Translations under genes and position numbers: made by a program
Notes under the pieces: generated by a model
Database searches by the model: none
What the model saw: only the letters and a program-made list of their open reading frames with translations
Told to the model about the DNA's origin: nothing
NCBI GenBank assembly: GCA_963811705.1
Contig: CAWESL010000005.1
Location: 62,001 to 126,000, forward strand
Direction of reading: 5' to 3'
Source: DATJPR01 sp963811705
Lineage (GTDB): Bacteria; Bacteroidota; Ignavibacteria; UBA10030; UBA6906
DNA length: 64,000 nucleotides
Part shown: piece after piece, positions 7,326 to 16,133 of the stretch
Position numbering within the stretch: the first letter of the stretch is position 1
Layout of the letters: the number at the start of each line of letters is the position of its first letter

Positions 7326-8185
7326 GAGGACCGGCCCTCACGTGTCAAATAGAGGAACGCGTCTTCGAGGTCCGGTTCAACCGACCTTGCGCCGGGGATC
7401 GATCCCCCTTCACCGACAAAGCGGATATGCATGCCGTCGGGTTTCTGGACCGCAGCGGAAATGCGTGCGCGGGTTTTATACCGATCGTATTCTGTCGAAG
7501 GGATGACGGCTTCCCAGACATGTCCCGCCGCAGAGGCAATGAGCTCCTCCGGCGGCTTGCAGTCGAGGAGGCGCCCCCGGATCAGGACCGCGATCGACCC
7601 GGCAATGGCGGCGACATCGGAGACGATGTGTGTCGAGAGGATGACCAGCGACGTCTGGGCAAGGGTCGAGATCAGGGTGCGGAATCGGATCCGTTCCTCA
7701 GGGTCAAGACCGGCGGTCGGCTCGTCGACGATCAGGAGTTCGGGGTCGTTGACAAGCGCCTGTGCAATTCCCAGACGTTGCTTCATCCCGCCGGAGAACG
7801 TTTTCACCTGACGGTGCGCCGAGGCGTGGAGATTGACCGCTTCCAGGACCTCCATGGTTTTTGCCCGCGTCCGGACGCCTTTCAAGCCGCCGAGGTACGA
7901 GACGAATTCGAACGCCGTGACATTCTCGTAGGCGCCGAAATCCTGCGGAAGATAGCCCAATCGGCCGCGGACATAATCAGGGTCCTTCCGGACGTCCCGC
8001 CCTTGAAAGAGAATACGTCCTGAGGTCGGCCGTGTCAGTGTGACGATCATCTGCATCAACGTCGACTTTCCGGCTCCATTCGGGCCGAGAAGACCGACGA
8101 TGCCGGGTCCGCAATTGAACGAGAGGTCGTCGATTGCCACGGTTCCCGAGCGATAGCGTTTTGTAACTGATTCGATGGAGAGCAC
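7322..8185 (-). CDS. ABC transporter ATP-binding protein
   Basis: The 287-residue nucleotide-binding subunit shows every expected motif in order: Walker A GPNGAGKST (about 35-43), Q-loop LGYLPQDFGAYENVT, signature FSGGMKQRLGIAQAL, Walker B ELLIVDEPTAGLDP and switch STHIVSDV. The C-terminal 80 residues are family-variable. Translation starts at GTG 8183-8185 with AAGGA a few bases upstream. It forms a two-gene operon with the permease downstream and is divergent from the M61 peptidase gene. Energises export of an unknown substrate. Confidence 0.93.
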   Translation of the reverse strand: MLSIESVTKRYRSGTVAIDDLSFNCGPGIVGLLGPNGAGKSTLMQMIVTLTRPTSGRILFQGRDVRKDPDYVRGRLGYLPQDFGAYENVTAFEFVSYLGGLKGVRTRAKTMEVLEAVNLHASAHRQVKTFSGGMKQRLGIAQALVNDPELLIVDEPTAGLDPEERIRFRTLISTLAQTSLVILSTHIVSDVAAIAGSIAVLIRGRLLDCKPPEELIASAAGHVWEAVIPSTEYDRYKTRARISAAVQKPDGMHIRFVGEGGSIPGARSVEPDLEDAFLYLTREGRSS

Positions 8186-8273
8186 TGGGTTTCCTTGTTA
8201 CGATTGCACCGCCGTATGGAGGGTCGATCGGAAGCTTCCGCGGCGACGGGGATGGCATTTGAGATTCATACGC

Positions 8274-8302
8274 GGTTTAGGGACCGGATGTTGCGCGTGC
8301 AA
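8274..8302 (-). promoter_or_regulatory. Possible promoter of the ABC exporter operon
   Basis: On the minus strand TTGCAC (8297-8302), 17-nt spacer, TAAACC (8274-8279). The -10 box fits the local consensus poorly. Confidence 0.3.
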
Positions 8303-8414
8303 ATTCCATGGAATGTTTTGCCATCGATTAGCGTTTCTTTTAGGACGACAAGATTCCTGGAATCCGGGGCCACTCCCCCCGGTGAACCGACATTCACAGT
8401 GTGCAGGAGAACCA

Positions 8415-10301
8415 ATGGTTACCTTTACGAAAGCCATCCCGTCAATTGCGATTCTTGTGGCGTTGCTCGTTCTGCCGCGCGCTGCTGAGGCTGCTGGGAC
8501 GGTGTCCCTGGCGGTCGATGCAACGGATTCCCCGCGAAATCTCCTCCATGCGCGGGAAACCATCGCGGTCGAACCCGGCCCGCTGACATTATTCTATCCC
8601 AAATGGATACCAGGTGAGCATGGTCCCACCGGGCCCATCGCAGACCTTGTGGGGCTGAAGATCACGGCCAACGGAACGCCTCTGCGCTGGCGCAGGGACC
8701 TTGTGGAGATGTATGCGATTCACTGTGATGTTCCCCGGGGTACCTCCACCATCGACCTCTCATTCGACTTCATCCTTCCGCCGACGCAGAAGGGGTATTC
8801 TTCGGCGGCATCCTCGACCCCCGGCCTTCTGATGTTGAGTTGGAATCAGGTGGTGCTTTATCCGGAGGGAGAGAAGCCCGCGGAAATTCAGGTCACAGCA
8901 AGCTTGAAACTTGTTGCAGGGTGGCACTATGGAACGGCGCTCAAGGTACAAGGTGAGCAGAACGGCATGATCCAGTTTGCGCCGGTTTCGTTGAACCAGC
9001 TGATTGACTCGCCGGTCCTGACTGGACTGCACTTCCGGAGGATCGACCTTACCGGGAACCAACCGGTACCGTATCACCTCGACATGGTGAGCGACGACGC
9101 ATCCGCGCTGGCGATGCCTGACACGGTCATAGGAGAATACAAGAACCTCGTGGTGCAAGCCAACCGCCTGTTCGGCGCGCACCACTTTGAGCATTATGAT
9201 TTTCTGTATACACTGAGCGATATGACCGCCCACTTCGGCCTGGAACATCACCAGTGCAGCGATGACCGGGTGGACAAGCGGACGGTCATCGACAGGGACA
9301 TGCAAGTCGCGCGTGCGGGGTTATTGCCGCATGAATTTGTGCACTCGTGGAATGGAAAGTACAGGCGCCCGGCAGGACTCGCGACGGGGAATTATTCCAC
9401 ACCGATGAAGGACGACCTCCTCTGGGTGTACGAAGGGCTCACGGAATATCTCGGGAATGTTCTCACTGCCCGTTCGGGACTCCGCACACCGGAAGAATAC
9501 AGGGAGAATCTGGCCCTCGTCGCGGCCGGGCTTGATAACCGGCCGGGACGCACCTGGCGCCCTCTCCAGGACGCGAATGACGAGGCTTCTGTGCTCTATG
9601 ACGCCAGGGACGACTATGCCTCTCTTCGAAGGGGCGTCGATTTCTACGATGAGGGCGACCTCATCTGGCTCGAGGCCGACGTTACGATCAGAAATCTCAC
9701 GGCGGGGAAGAGATCCCTTGATGACTTCTGCAAGTTCTTTCACGGGGCTCCGAGCACCGCACCAATGATGAAGCCGTATACGTTCGATGACGTGGTTTCA
9801 TCGATGAATCACATAGCCCCGTACGACTGGCGCTCGTTCTTCGAGACGCGCCTGGAGTCGCTGAGTCCGCATGCGCCGCTGGGCGGGATCGAGATGGGCG
9901 GATGGAAGTTGACGTATACCGACTCCATGAGCGCGATGCAAAAGGCAATTGAAAACGCCCGGAAGGCAATCGATCTGAGATTTTCTCTCGGAGTCCAGCT
10001 TGGCAGCGACGGAGAGGTGAGAGACGTCATCGTTGGTTCTCCGGCTGCCGCGGCAGGACTTGTCCCGAGGATGCGATTGATTTCCATTGACGGAAAGGCA
10101 TTCACTCCGGGAGCCCTTCGCGATGCCATCCACGATGCCCGGACGTCGACCTCCCCGATCCGCATCGTGGCGTCACAAGGGGACTACGTGATGTCGATGA
10201 GCATCGACTATCACGGGGGCGAACGGTATCCGGTCCTGGAGAGGGTAGAATCAAAGCCCGACGTGATCGATCAAATTGTCGCCCCTGTCGGGGGAAACTA
10301 A
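8415..10301 (+). CDS. Secreted M61-family (glycyl aminopeptidase-like) metallopeptidase with PDZ domain
   Basis: The 628-residue protein starts with a Sec signal peptide (hydrophobic core IAILVALLVLPRAAEA, cleavage after about residue 26). M61 peptidases are zinc enzymes: the HExxH motif is H306-E-F-V-H310 within HEFVHSWNGKYRRP, preceded by FGLEHH and followed by the glutamate-bearing YEGLTEYLG. A PDZ domain occupies about residues 510-600 (GVQLGSDGEVRDVIVGSPAA). An AGGAG site at 8405-8409 selects the ATG at 8415 over an upstream in-frame opening. Likely periplasmic peptide trimming; exact substrate unknown. Confidence 0.92.
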   Translation: MVTFTKAIPSIAILVALLVLPRAAEAAGTVSLAVDATDSPRNLLHARETIAVEPGPLTLFYPKWIPGEHGPTGPIADLVGLKITANGTPLRWRRDLVEMYAIHCDVPRGTSTIDLSFDFILPPTQKGYSSAASSTPGLLMLSWNQVVLYPEGEKPAEIQVTASLKLVAGWHYGTALKVQGEQNGMIQFAPVSLNQLIDSPVLTGLHFRRIDLTGNQPVPYHLDMVSDDASALAMPDTVIGEYKNLVVQANRLFGAHHFEHYDFLYTLSDMTAHFGLEHHQCSDDRVDKRTVIDRDMQVARAGLLPHEFVHSWNGKYRRPAGLATGNYSTPMKDDLLWVYEGLTEYLGNVLTARSGLRTPEEYRENLALVAAGLDNRPGRTWRPLQDANDEASVLYDARDDYASLRRGVDFYDEGDLIWLEADVTIRNLTAGKRSLDDFCKFFHGAPSTAPMMKPYTFDDVVSSMNHIAPYDWRSFFETRLESLSPHAPLGGIEMGGWKLTYTDSMSAMQKAIENARKAIDLRFSLGVQLGSDGEVRDVIVGSPAAAAGLVPRMRLISIDGKAFTPGALRDAIHDARTSTSPIRIVASQGDYVMSMSIDYHGGERYPVLERVESKPDVIDQIVAPVGGN

Positions 10302-10321
10302 TCTCTATCCATGAGGCGCGA

Positions 10322-10834
10322 ATGAATTCCGATGAGCTCCGGTCTCTCCAAGCTCCCCTGAAAAAGCTCTACCAGGAACAGCCTCAGTCGGCGCTCATAA
10401 CGCTCAAAGCTCTCGGTCGGATCGGCGAAGGCGTCACGTGCAAGGTTGACACCGGCAAAGCGCTCCTCGAGGCGGGACTTCATCCGGCGACCGGGGGGAA
10501 TGGCTTGTCGGTCTGTTCAGGCGACATGCTGCTTGAAGCGCTTGTCGCTTGTGCGGGAGTAACGTTAAACGCAGTATCCACGGCATTAGGGATCCGGATC
10601 GATGAGGGGGTCGTTCGTGCCGAGGGAGACCTGGACTTCCGTGGCACGTTGGGCGTTTCCAAAGAGGTCCCCGTTGGTTTTCAAAATATCCGGCTGACCT
10701 TCGACCTCGATGCGGCCGCTTCGGCTGACGAGCTCGCCACGCTGATTCGACTCACGGAACGATACTGTGTGGTTTATCAGACCCTGCGACAAACTCCGAA
10801 CATCACTGTTTCACTGGAGACACGAACTCCCTGA
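10322..10834 (+). CDS. OsmC/Ohr-family peroxide-reducing protein
   Basis: This 170-residue protein has the OsmC fold with its two redox cysteines, Cys77 in EALVACAGVTLNAVS and Cys149 in TERYCVVYQTL. OsmC and Ohr proteins reduce organic hydroperoxides through this Cys pair. The N-terminal ~20 residues are longer than in minimal family members. It starts 20 bases after the M61 gene and may share its transcript. The subgroup (OsmC, Ohr or a YhfA-like protein) is not settled by sequence reading. Confidence 0.85.
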   Translation: MNSDELRSLQAPLKKLYQEQPQSALITLKALGRIGEGVTCKVDTGKALLEAGLHPATGGNGLSVCSGDMLLEALVACAGVTLNAVSTALGIRIDEGVVRAEGDLDFRGTLGVSKEVPVGFQNIRLTFDLDAAASADELATLIRLTERYCVVYQTLRQTPNITVSLETRTP

Positions 10835-10932
10835 TGCGGTCGGGTTGAGGATGAGCGTCTGCGCAATCAGGCGGGGGCGTGCTTTTCGTTCCCGCTGCCA
10901 GAGCCAGGTGCGAGAAATTTCGTGGGAGAAGA

Positions 10933-10961
10933 TTGCACGAGAGAGTGATGTTGCCTACATT
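10933..10961 (+). promoter_or_regulatory. Promoter of tRNA-Leu
   Basis: TTGCAC at 10933-10938, 17-nt spacer, TACATT at 10956-10961. Start expected near 10968, about 23 bases before the tRNA. Confidence 0.55.
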
Positions 10962-10990
10962 TCGTCGACCATTGCAGCGACAACAATCGG

Positions 10991-11074
10991 GGGATATGGC
11001 GGAATGGCAGACGCAACGGACTTAAAATCCGTTGGCTCGCAAGGGCCGTGAGGGTTCAAGTCCCTCTATCCCCA
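10991..11074 (+). tRNA. tRNA-Leu (anticodon TAA)
   Basis: Class II tRNA: acceptor GGGGATA/TATCCCC, anticodon stem ACGGA/TCCGT around CTTAAAA (anticodon TAA), long variable arm, T-arm GAGGG-TTCAAGT-CCCTC, discriminator A. CCA is not encoded. Confidence 0.96.
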
Positions 11075-11179
11075 CTATAATTGTTTATTGTCCATCGTTT
11101 ATTTTCCATTGTCGATTGTCCCTGGCCCCCCGCAATAGATGACCGTCTCCCGCCCGATGGGATGTCCCGTCGATTTCGC

Positions 11180-11208
11180 TTGATTCCTTCTCAATCGAAC
11201 GATACATT
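11180..11208 (+). promoter_or_regulatory. Promoter of the secreted protein gene at 11295
   Basis: TTGATT at 11180-11185, 17-nt spacer, TACATT at 11203-11208. Start near 11215 gives an ~80-nt leader. The stretch between tRNA-Leu and here holds short ATTGTCC-type direct repeats (11087-11122) and no gene. Confidence 0.55.
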
Positions 11209-11294
11209 GCAGGCACGAATATCGTTCCTTGCTCGCCTCAACATCATTTCGTTTCTTCGTTCTCCACCAAGTGGCAATCTACCAGGAGGTATCG

Positions 11295-11771
11295 ATGAAT
11301 ACTCGTGTGCTATTGTGGGTCTTCCTTACATTGTCGCTGGCAGTGGTCGCAACATATTCCCGCGGTTCCTCTACCGGTTCTCAGACGCAAGGATCGGTCG
11401 TCGCCAGTGAAGGATTCCTTCCCGGCGGATCGTTCGACGCTGACCTTGGACTACTCGGTGATCCGCCTGCACCTCGGGGAACACCATTCCCTCGGCCAGC
11501 GTACAACAGCGGCTGGCTCCGGGCACAGTATGGAAATATGGCAATTCGCCACAATCTGGGCGGGAACCCGGACGACTATGTGGTGAGCGTGGACAGCAAG
11601 GACTCAACGGGCCAAATCCACGACGTCGATGGGGTCTACATGATGGGCGATAATTGGGTGGGCATGATGTGGTACGGCCTGTCAGACACGAGCATCACCG
11701 TTTCGCTTGCCGGCGCTTCGCCAGCCACGCTCTACAGATATGTGCGCGTTCGAATTTGGGTCGTGAGATAA
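11295..11771 (+). CDS. Small secreted protein with HNLGGNPDDYVV...VRVRIWV motif
   Basis: The 158-residue product has a signal peptide (VLLWVFLTLSLAVVATYS) and one compact domain. The spaced pattern YNSGW, HNLGGNPDDYVV, a W-rich strand (VGMMWYGLSDTSITV) and C-terminal YRYVRVRIWVV is one I associate with secreted lectin-like (H-type) beta domains, but I cannot confirm that here. AGGAGG at 11284-11289 supports the ATG. It has its own promoter, and a long perfect hairpin follows it. Function unknown; surface or matrix carbohydrate binding is a guess. Confidence 0.7.
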   Translation: MNTRVLLWVFLTLSLAVVATYSRGSSTGSQTQGSVVASEGFLPGGSFDADLGLLGDPPAPRGTPFPRPAYNSGWLRAQYGNMAIRHNLGGNPDDYVVSVDSKDSTGQIHDVDGVYMMGDNWVGMMWYGLSDTSITVSLAGASPATLYRYVRVRIWVVR

Positions 11772-11794
11772 CATCCATTCTCCTTCCTTGACCC

Positions 11795-11830
11795 TCGATT
11801 CTCCATGACACCGCGGTCATGGAGAATTGA
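11795..11830 (+). terminator. Long hairpin after the gene at 11295
   Basis: Perfect 12-bp stem (11798-11809 with 11816-11827), extended by three further pairs including one G-U, loop ACCGCG. No T-run follows, so it may be a processing/stability hairpin or a bidirectional element rather than a classical terminator. Confidence 0.5.
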
Positions 11831-12048
11831 CCTCGCGTCTCCTCGCGTTATTCTGAAACTTCTCCGCACGTGACGAATTGTATCCTTCTGTCGAAAGAGG
11901 CACACAAACCTCTCAGCGAGAGAACGCCAACCCTTCCTTAATCTCATATTTTGCAACCTTTCCCTCTTTCTCGGGCTTGGAACGAATTTTGCTTTTTATC
12001 GCAAAGTACCTCGAACGGAATCCCGGCTCTCATTCGAAGGATGGAACC

Positions 12049-12546
12049 ATGCTCAAAGAACATCTCCCCTGTTCGCTGAACGCGATCCTGGGCGCGCTTG
12101 ATGCGAGCCTGAGACAGTCTGTGGACTGGCAGGAGTGGGGGATTGAGAACCGTCTCATCCAATCGCTCAAGGCCTCTCTCGACAATCCCGCCCTTCAGGA
12201 GCCTGAACGTCTCGAGCGCGCATCGGAGTCCATTCTTCAGCTCTACGTGACGATGTTCCTGAACAATGTCGCGCGGCTGGAAATCGGCGACGCGGTCGAG
12301 AGAATAGCGTTCTCCGGTAAAGGGACGACGATCACCCTCTCGGTTTTTCTCAAGACCGGTCAGGGGGATTTTTACACGAAGAGCAAATTCTATTCGACGA
12401 TTGCCGCTTTGTCAAAGGTCCCGCTGTTCAGGAACCATTCCATCGACTTTCGCGTCTTCAACAACGGCGTCGACCCGCATCGGGGAAGGACAAGTCCCTT
12501 CGCACTGGAAACCACACTACGCTCCATTTCCATAAGCCAATCCTGA
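12049..12546 (+). CDS. Uncharacterised 165-residue protein
   Basis: I do not recognise this protein. From the ATG at 12049, preceded by GAAGGA (12037-12042), it gives a soluble product with no signal peptide or membrane segment: an N-terminal helical half (LKEHLPCSLNAILGALDASL, then LQEPERLERASESILQLYVTM) and a beta-rich C-terminal half (GKGTTITLSVFLKTGQGDFY). The reading frame stays open upstream to 11878, but that part looks noncoding. It lies between a long hairpin and the tRNA-Val promoter, so it is transcribed alone or from upstream. Confidence 0.6.
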   Translation: MLKEHLPCSLNAILGALDASLRQSVDWQEWGIENRLIQSLKASLDNPALQEPERLERASESILQLYVTMFLNNVARLEIGDAVERIAFSGKGTTITLSVFLKTGQGDFYTKSKFYSTIAALSKVPLFRNHSIDFRVFNNGVDPHRGRTSPFALETTLRSISISQS

Positions 12547-12585
12547 CCGCAACAGGGTCAAACGGCGCAGATTCGCCCTCCGAAA

Positions 12586-12614
12586 TTGCATTTTCTCACC
12601 AATGTAATTATATT
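12586..12614 (+). promoter_or_regulatory. Promoter of tRNA-Val
   Basis: TTGCAT at 12586-12591, 17-nt spacer, TATATT at 12609-12614. Start near 12621, 14 bases before the tRNA. Confidence 0.65.
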
Positions 12615-12634
12615 TATCGATTGAACTGATGTAC

Positions 12635-12708
<74 letters not shown>

Positions 12709-12712
12709 CACT

Positions 12713-12746
12713 CGTCCCGCAAAGCAACGCGGGACGGACTTTTTTT
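12713..12746 (+). terminator. Terminator between tRNA-Val and thrS
   Basis: CGTCCCGC (12713-12720) pairs with GCGGGACG (12729-12736), then GACT and a T-run to 12746. The next start codon, thrS at 12778, is only 31 bases on, so read-through may supply thrS. Confidence 0.8.
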
Positions 12747-12777
12747 GTCAACAGGCGATTGCGCACAGGTTCGAATC

Positions 12778-14718
12778 ATGGATAATGTCAATATCACCCT
12801 CCCAGACGGCTCACACCGCGAGTTCGAACGCGGAACAACAGGGCGGAAAATTGCCGAGAGCATTGGTCCACGGTTGGCAGAGGCAGCACTCTCTGTCGGG
12901 GTCAACGGCGAAACCTGGGACCTTGCTCGTCCGATCCGGGACGATGCCACGGTGCAAATCTACACTTGGAAGGATGATGAAGGCAAGCGTACCTATTGGC
13001 ACTCCTCGGCTCACCTGATGGCGGAAGCCATCGAAACGTTGTTTCCCGGGACAAAATTCGGCATCGGGCCCGCGATTGAGAACGGGTTCTACTACGACAT
13101 CGATCCCGGCGACAGGACGGTAACGGAGGAGGATCTTCGAAAGATTGAGAACAAGATGCACGAGATCGCGCAAGGGGACAGTCCGTTTGTCCGCGAGGAA
13201 CGTGCATGGCCGGATGCCGTCGAGTATTTTCGCAAGAAGGGCGATCAGTATAAGCTCGAACTCCTGGAAGGCCTGAAGAATGAGGAGATCACGTTCTATC
13301 ATAGCGGGAAGTTTACGGATCTCTGCTCCGGCCCGCATCTCCCTTCGGCAGGGAAAATCAAGTCGATCAAACTTCTCAGCATCGCGGGGGCTTACTGGCG
13401 CGGAAGCGAAAAGAACAAGATGCTCACGAGGATTTACGGGATCACCTTCCCGACACAGAAAGAACTCGACGAGTATCTCGAACGACTGGAGGAAGCGAAG
13501 CGACGGGATCACCGAAAGCTCGGGCAGGACCTGGAGATTTTTCTTCTGACTCCGAAAGTGGGCGGAGGGCTCCCCCTGTGGTTGCCGAAGGGAACGATCA
13601 TTCGCGAAACCCTGGAGAACTTTCTGCGTGAGGAGCAGCGGAAGCGCGGCTACCTTCCGGTCGTGACTCCGCATATCGGCAGCCTGAACCTTTACCGGAC
13701 AAGCGGCCACTATCCGTACTACAAAGACAGTCAGTTCCCGCCGATCAAGATGGAGAACGAGGAGTTCCTGCTGAAGCCGATGAACTGCCCGCACCATCAT
13801 CAGATCTATCTGGCCAAGCCAAGGAGCTACAGAGATCTCCCCCTTCGTCTGGCAGAGTTCGGCACAGTGTATCGCTATGAGCAGTCGGGAGAGCTCAACG
13901 GGCTGACCCGGGTCCGGTCGTTTACGGTCGACGACTCGCATATGTACGTCCGGCAGGATCAACTACGGGATGAGCTGTGCGATGTTATTGACTTGATCCA
14001 AAAGGTCTTTACGACCCTGGGCTTCAGTGATTTCAAGACGAGGTTGTCGTTCCGCGATCCCAAGAACAAAGAGAAGTACGGGGGAGAGGATCAGATGTGG
14101 GAGCAGGCCGAAAAAGACATCAAGGCGGCTGCCGACCAGATGAAGTTGAATTATTACATCGGGATCGGCGAGGCTGCCTTCTACGGCCCGAAAATCGATT
14201 TTATGGTCCAGGATGCCCTGCGACGGACATGGCAGCTCGGGACGGTTCAGGTCGATTATGTCATGCCGGAGCGGTTCGATCTGGAGTATACCGGGAGCGA
14301 TGGTCAAAAGCATAGGCCAGTCATCATACACCGGGCGCCTTTTGGATCTCTGGAGCGCTTCATTGGGGTCCTGATTGAGCATTATGCGGGGGAATTTCCC
14401 CTGTGGCTTGCCCCAGTGCAGGCGGTCGTGTTGCCGATTACCGATTCTCAGCTTGATTATGCGATGAAAGTTTACGATAATATAAAGAATCAGGGCATTC
14501 GTGCGGAAATTGATGACCGGAACGAGAAGATCGGCTACAAAATCCGTGAATGGGAAACAAAAAAGATTCCTTACATGCTCGTGATTGGCGAAAAAGAACG
14601 CCAGGCCGGGAGTGTCTCGTTACGACTTCATAAGAAAGGCGATCAGGGTTCGATATCCGTAGCGGATATCATTCGCCAAATCCGTGAGAAGATCGACACG
14701 AAGTCGATCGGTTTCTGA
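12778..14718 (+). CDS. thrS: Threonyl-tRNA synthetase
   Basis: ThrRS charges tRNA-Thr. The 646-residue class II enzyme carries the full bacterial layout: TGS domain (NVNITLPDGS, residues 3-12), editing domain (HSSAHLMAEAIETLFPG), catalytic core and anticodon-binding domain (C-terminal LWLAPVQAVVLPI onward). The active-site zinc ligands are Cys337 (MNCPHHH), His388 (DDSHMY) and His518 (VIIHRAPFGS). The ATG at 12778 is chosen; an in-frame TTG at 12745 lies inside the tRNA-Val terminator T-run. First gene of the thrS-infC-rpmI-rplT run. No T-box-like leader fits in the short upstream gap. Confidence 0.97.
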   Translation: MDNVNITLPDGSHREFERGTTGRKIAESIGPRLAEAALSVGVNGETWDLARPIRDDATVQIYTWKDDEGKRTYWHSSAHLMAEAIETLFPGTKFGIGPAIENGFYYDIDPGDRTVTEEDLRKIENKMHEIAQGDSPFVREERAWPDAVEYFRKKGDQYKLELLEGLKNEEITFYHSGKFTDLCSGPHLPSAGKIKSIKLLSIAGAYWRGSEKNKMLTRIYGITFPTQKELDEYLERLEEAKRRDHRKLGQDLEIFLLTPKVGGGLPLWLPKGTIIRETLENFLREEQRKRGYLPVVTPHIGSLNLYRTSGHYPYYKDSQFPPIKMENEEFLLKPMNCPHHHQIYLAKPRSYRDLPLRLAEFGTVYRYEQSGELNGLTRVRSFTVDDSHMYVRQDQLRDELCDVIDLIQKVFTTLGFSDFKTRLSFRDPKNKEKYGGEDQMWEQAEKDIKAAADQMKLNYYIGIGEAAFYGPKIDFMVQDALRRTWQLGTVQVDYVMPERFDLEYTGSDGQKHRPVIIHRAPFGSLERFIGVLIEHYAGEFPLWLAPVQAVVLPITDSQLDYAMKVYDNIKNQGIRAEIDDRNEKIGYKIREWETKKIPYMLVIGEKERQAGSVSLRLHKKGDQGSISVADIIRQIREKIDTKSIGF

Positions 14719-14738
14719 CGGAATTTTTCAATCACAAT

Positions 14739-15407
14739 TTGAGGACCACACCAGCCACCGTGGCCACCACTCAAGGTTCAGCGAACGCAAGACAGCAGGC
14801 AGGAGCCCACAGCACCAAGCAAAAAGGTCCCCGGATCAACGATGATATTCGTGTCCCCGAAGTGAGGGTCATCGACCAGCACGGCGGCCAGCTTGGCGTG
14901 ATGACGCCGGCGACCGCAGTCCGCATGGCGCGCGAACGGGATGCCGACCTGGTGGAAATTGTTCCCAATGCGAACCCTCCGGTCTGCAAGATCATCAACT
15001 TCGGAAAGTTCAAGTACGAACTCGCGAAGAAGGACAAGATCCAGAAGAAGCATCAGCACGTCTCACTCCTGAAGGAACTCCGCTTCCACGTCAATACCGA
15101 CACGCACGATTTTGATTTCAAGGCCCGCCATGCGCAGCAGTTCCTCATGGACGGACACAAGGTCAAAGCCACCGTGGTGTTCAAGGGACGCGAGATCACG
15201 TACAAGGACAAAGGCGATCAGATGCTGACGCGCCTCGCCGACCGCGTGAAGGACTACTCGAAGATCGATCAGCCGTCACACATGGAGGGGCGAAGCATGA
15301 TCATGATCCTTTCCCCCGAGCGAAAAAAGAAAGTCGAAACCAAAGGGGACGCGAAAGCCGAGGCAAAGCCCGAACCGAAACCCGAGATCAAGCAGCAGGA
15401 AGCATAA
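14739..15407 (+). CDS. infC: Translation initiation factor IF-3
   Basis: IF-3 binds the 30S subunit and monitors start-codon choice. N-domain INDDIRVPEVRVIDQHGGQ and C-domain KELRFHVNTDTHDFDFKARH are both clear. The C-terminus has an added charged tail (KVETKGDAKAEAKPEPKPE). The start is uncertain: TTG at 14739 opens the frame, and a GTG at 14760 lies 14 bases after GAGGA (14741-14745). A non-ATG start is usual for infC because the factor autoregulates through it. It lies 20 bases after thrS and is followed closely by rpmI. Confidence 0.93.
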   Translation: MRTTPATVATTQGSANARQQAGAHSTKQKGPRINDDIRVPEVRVIDQHGGQLGVMTPATAVRMARERDADLVEIVPNANPPVCKIINFGKFKYELAKKDKIQKKHQHVSLLKELRFHVNTDTHDFDFKARHAQQFLMDGHKVKATVVFKGREITYKDKGDQMLTRLADRVKDYSKIDQPSHMEGRSMIMILSPERKKKVETKGDAKAEAKPEPKPEIKQQEA

Positions 15408-15426
15408 CACGAAGGACACGACGCAC

Positions 15427-15618
15427 ATGCCAAAGATGAAGTCACGCAGCGGCGCACGCAAACGGTTCAAGCTGACCGGCTCCGGAAAGGTCAAACGTGC
15501 CACCGCCTACCGGAGTCATATCCTGACGTCCAAGACGACAAAGCGAAAACGAAAATTGCGCGGGCCGCACCTTGTGTCGAAGGCGGACGAACGCAACGTG
15601 AAGATCATGCTCCAATAA
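15427..15618 (+). CDS. rpmI: 50S ribosomal protein L35
   Basis: The 63-residue, strongly basic protein MPKMKSRSGARKRFKLTGSG... with KRKLRGPHLVSKADERNVK is typical L35 in length and sequence. It lies 19 bases after infC and precedes rplT, the conserved infC-rpmI-rplT order; L20 commonly represses this operon by binding its leader RNA, but I did not identify such a site here. Confidence 0.97.
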   Translation: MPKMKSRSGARKRFKLTGSGKVKRATAYRSHILTSKTTKRKRKLRGPHLVSKADERNVKIMLQ

Positions 15619-15693
15619 CTCCGGAGTCCGAAGTTTTTCGATCACCCCTTCCGCATCAGGGAAGGAATCCATTCACCACCACCAAGAGCAACA

Positions 15694-16044
15694 ATGCCAC
15701 GTTCGCAAAACAAAGTTGCCTCCCACCGCCGTCGCAAGCGCGTTATGGCGCAAGCGAAAGGCTCATGGGGTGCGAGAAGCAAGGTCTATACGGTGGCGAA
15801 GCATCACGTCGACAAAGGGATGCAATACGCCTACCGTGACCGAAAGACCAAGAAGCGCCTGTTCCGCCAGCTCTGGATCACCCGCATCAATGCGGCTGCC
15901 AGATTGAACGGAACGACCTACTCACGCCTCGTTGCAGCCCTCGCGAAGAAGGAAATCGTGATCAACCGGAAGGTCCTTGCCGATCTTGCGGTGTCCAGTC
16001 CTACCGCCTTCGCCGAGGTTGTGAAGTTTGCCGTCGCTTCCTAA
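15694..16044 (+). CDS. rplT: 50S ribosomal protein L20
   Basis: The 116-residue product has the L20 hallmarks: the basic N-terminal extension ASHRRRKRVMAQAKGSWG, the YAYRDRKTKKRLFRQLWI helix and the C-terminal INRKVLADLA globular part. L20 binds 23S rRNA early in assembly. The 75-base gap after rpmI includes a CCTTCC/GGAAGG hairpin with no T-run. A strong terminator follows the stop. Confidence 0.97.
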   Translation: MPRSQNKVASHRRRKRVMAQAKGSWGARSKVYTVAKHHVDKGMQYAYRDRKTKKRLFRQLWITRINAAARLNGTTYSRLVAALAKKEIVINRKVLADLAVSSPTAFAEVVKFAVAS

Positions 16045-16052
16045 GATCTCCT

Positions 16053-16115
16053 TCTTCCCATCCAAGCGTTGCGGCCGGTGCCCCGGCTGCAACGGAGGAT
16101 GGGAAGATCTTTTTT
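16053..16115 (+). terminator. Terminator between rplT and pheS
   Basis: Outer stem TCTTCCCATCC (16053-16063) with GGATGGGAAGA (16097-16107), an inner GTTGC...GCAAC hairpin, then six T. Ends 18 bases before the pheS ATG, so attenuated read-through into pheST is possible; no Phe-rich leader peptide is seen. Confidence 0.85.
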
Positions 16116-16133
16116 CACCCCAACCTGTGTGCC

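Noticed and set aside
8175..8414. Upstream extension of the M61 gene by 80 codons
   Set aside because: The AGGAG site and a clear signal peptide start at 8415; the extension overlaps the divergent ABC promoter region.
12709..12777. T-box or leader-peptide control of thrS
   Set aside because: Only 69 bases separate tRNA-Val from thrS, filled by a terminator; no T-box sequence or Thr-rich leader is seen.
15619..15693. L20-type autoregulatory leader before rplT
   Set aside because: Only a simple CCTTCC/GGAAGG hairpin is visible; no pseudoknot-like L20 site can be recognised.
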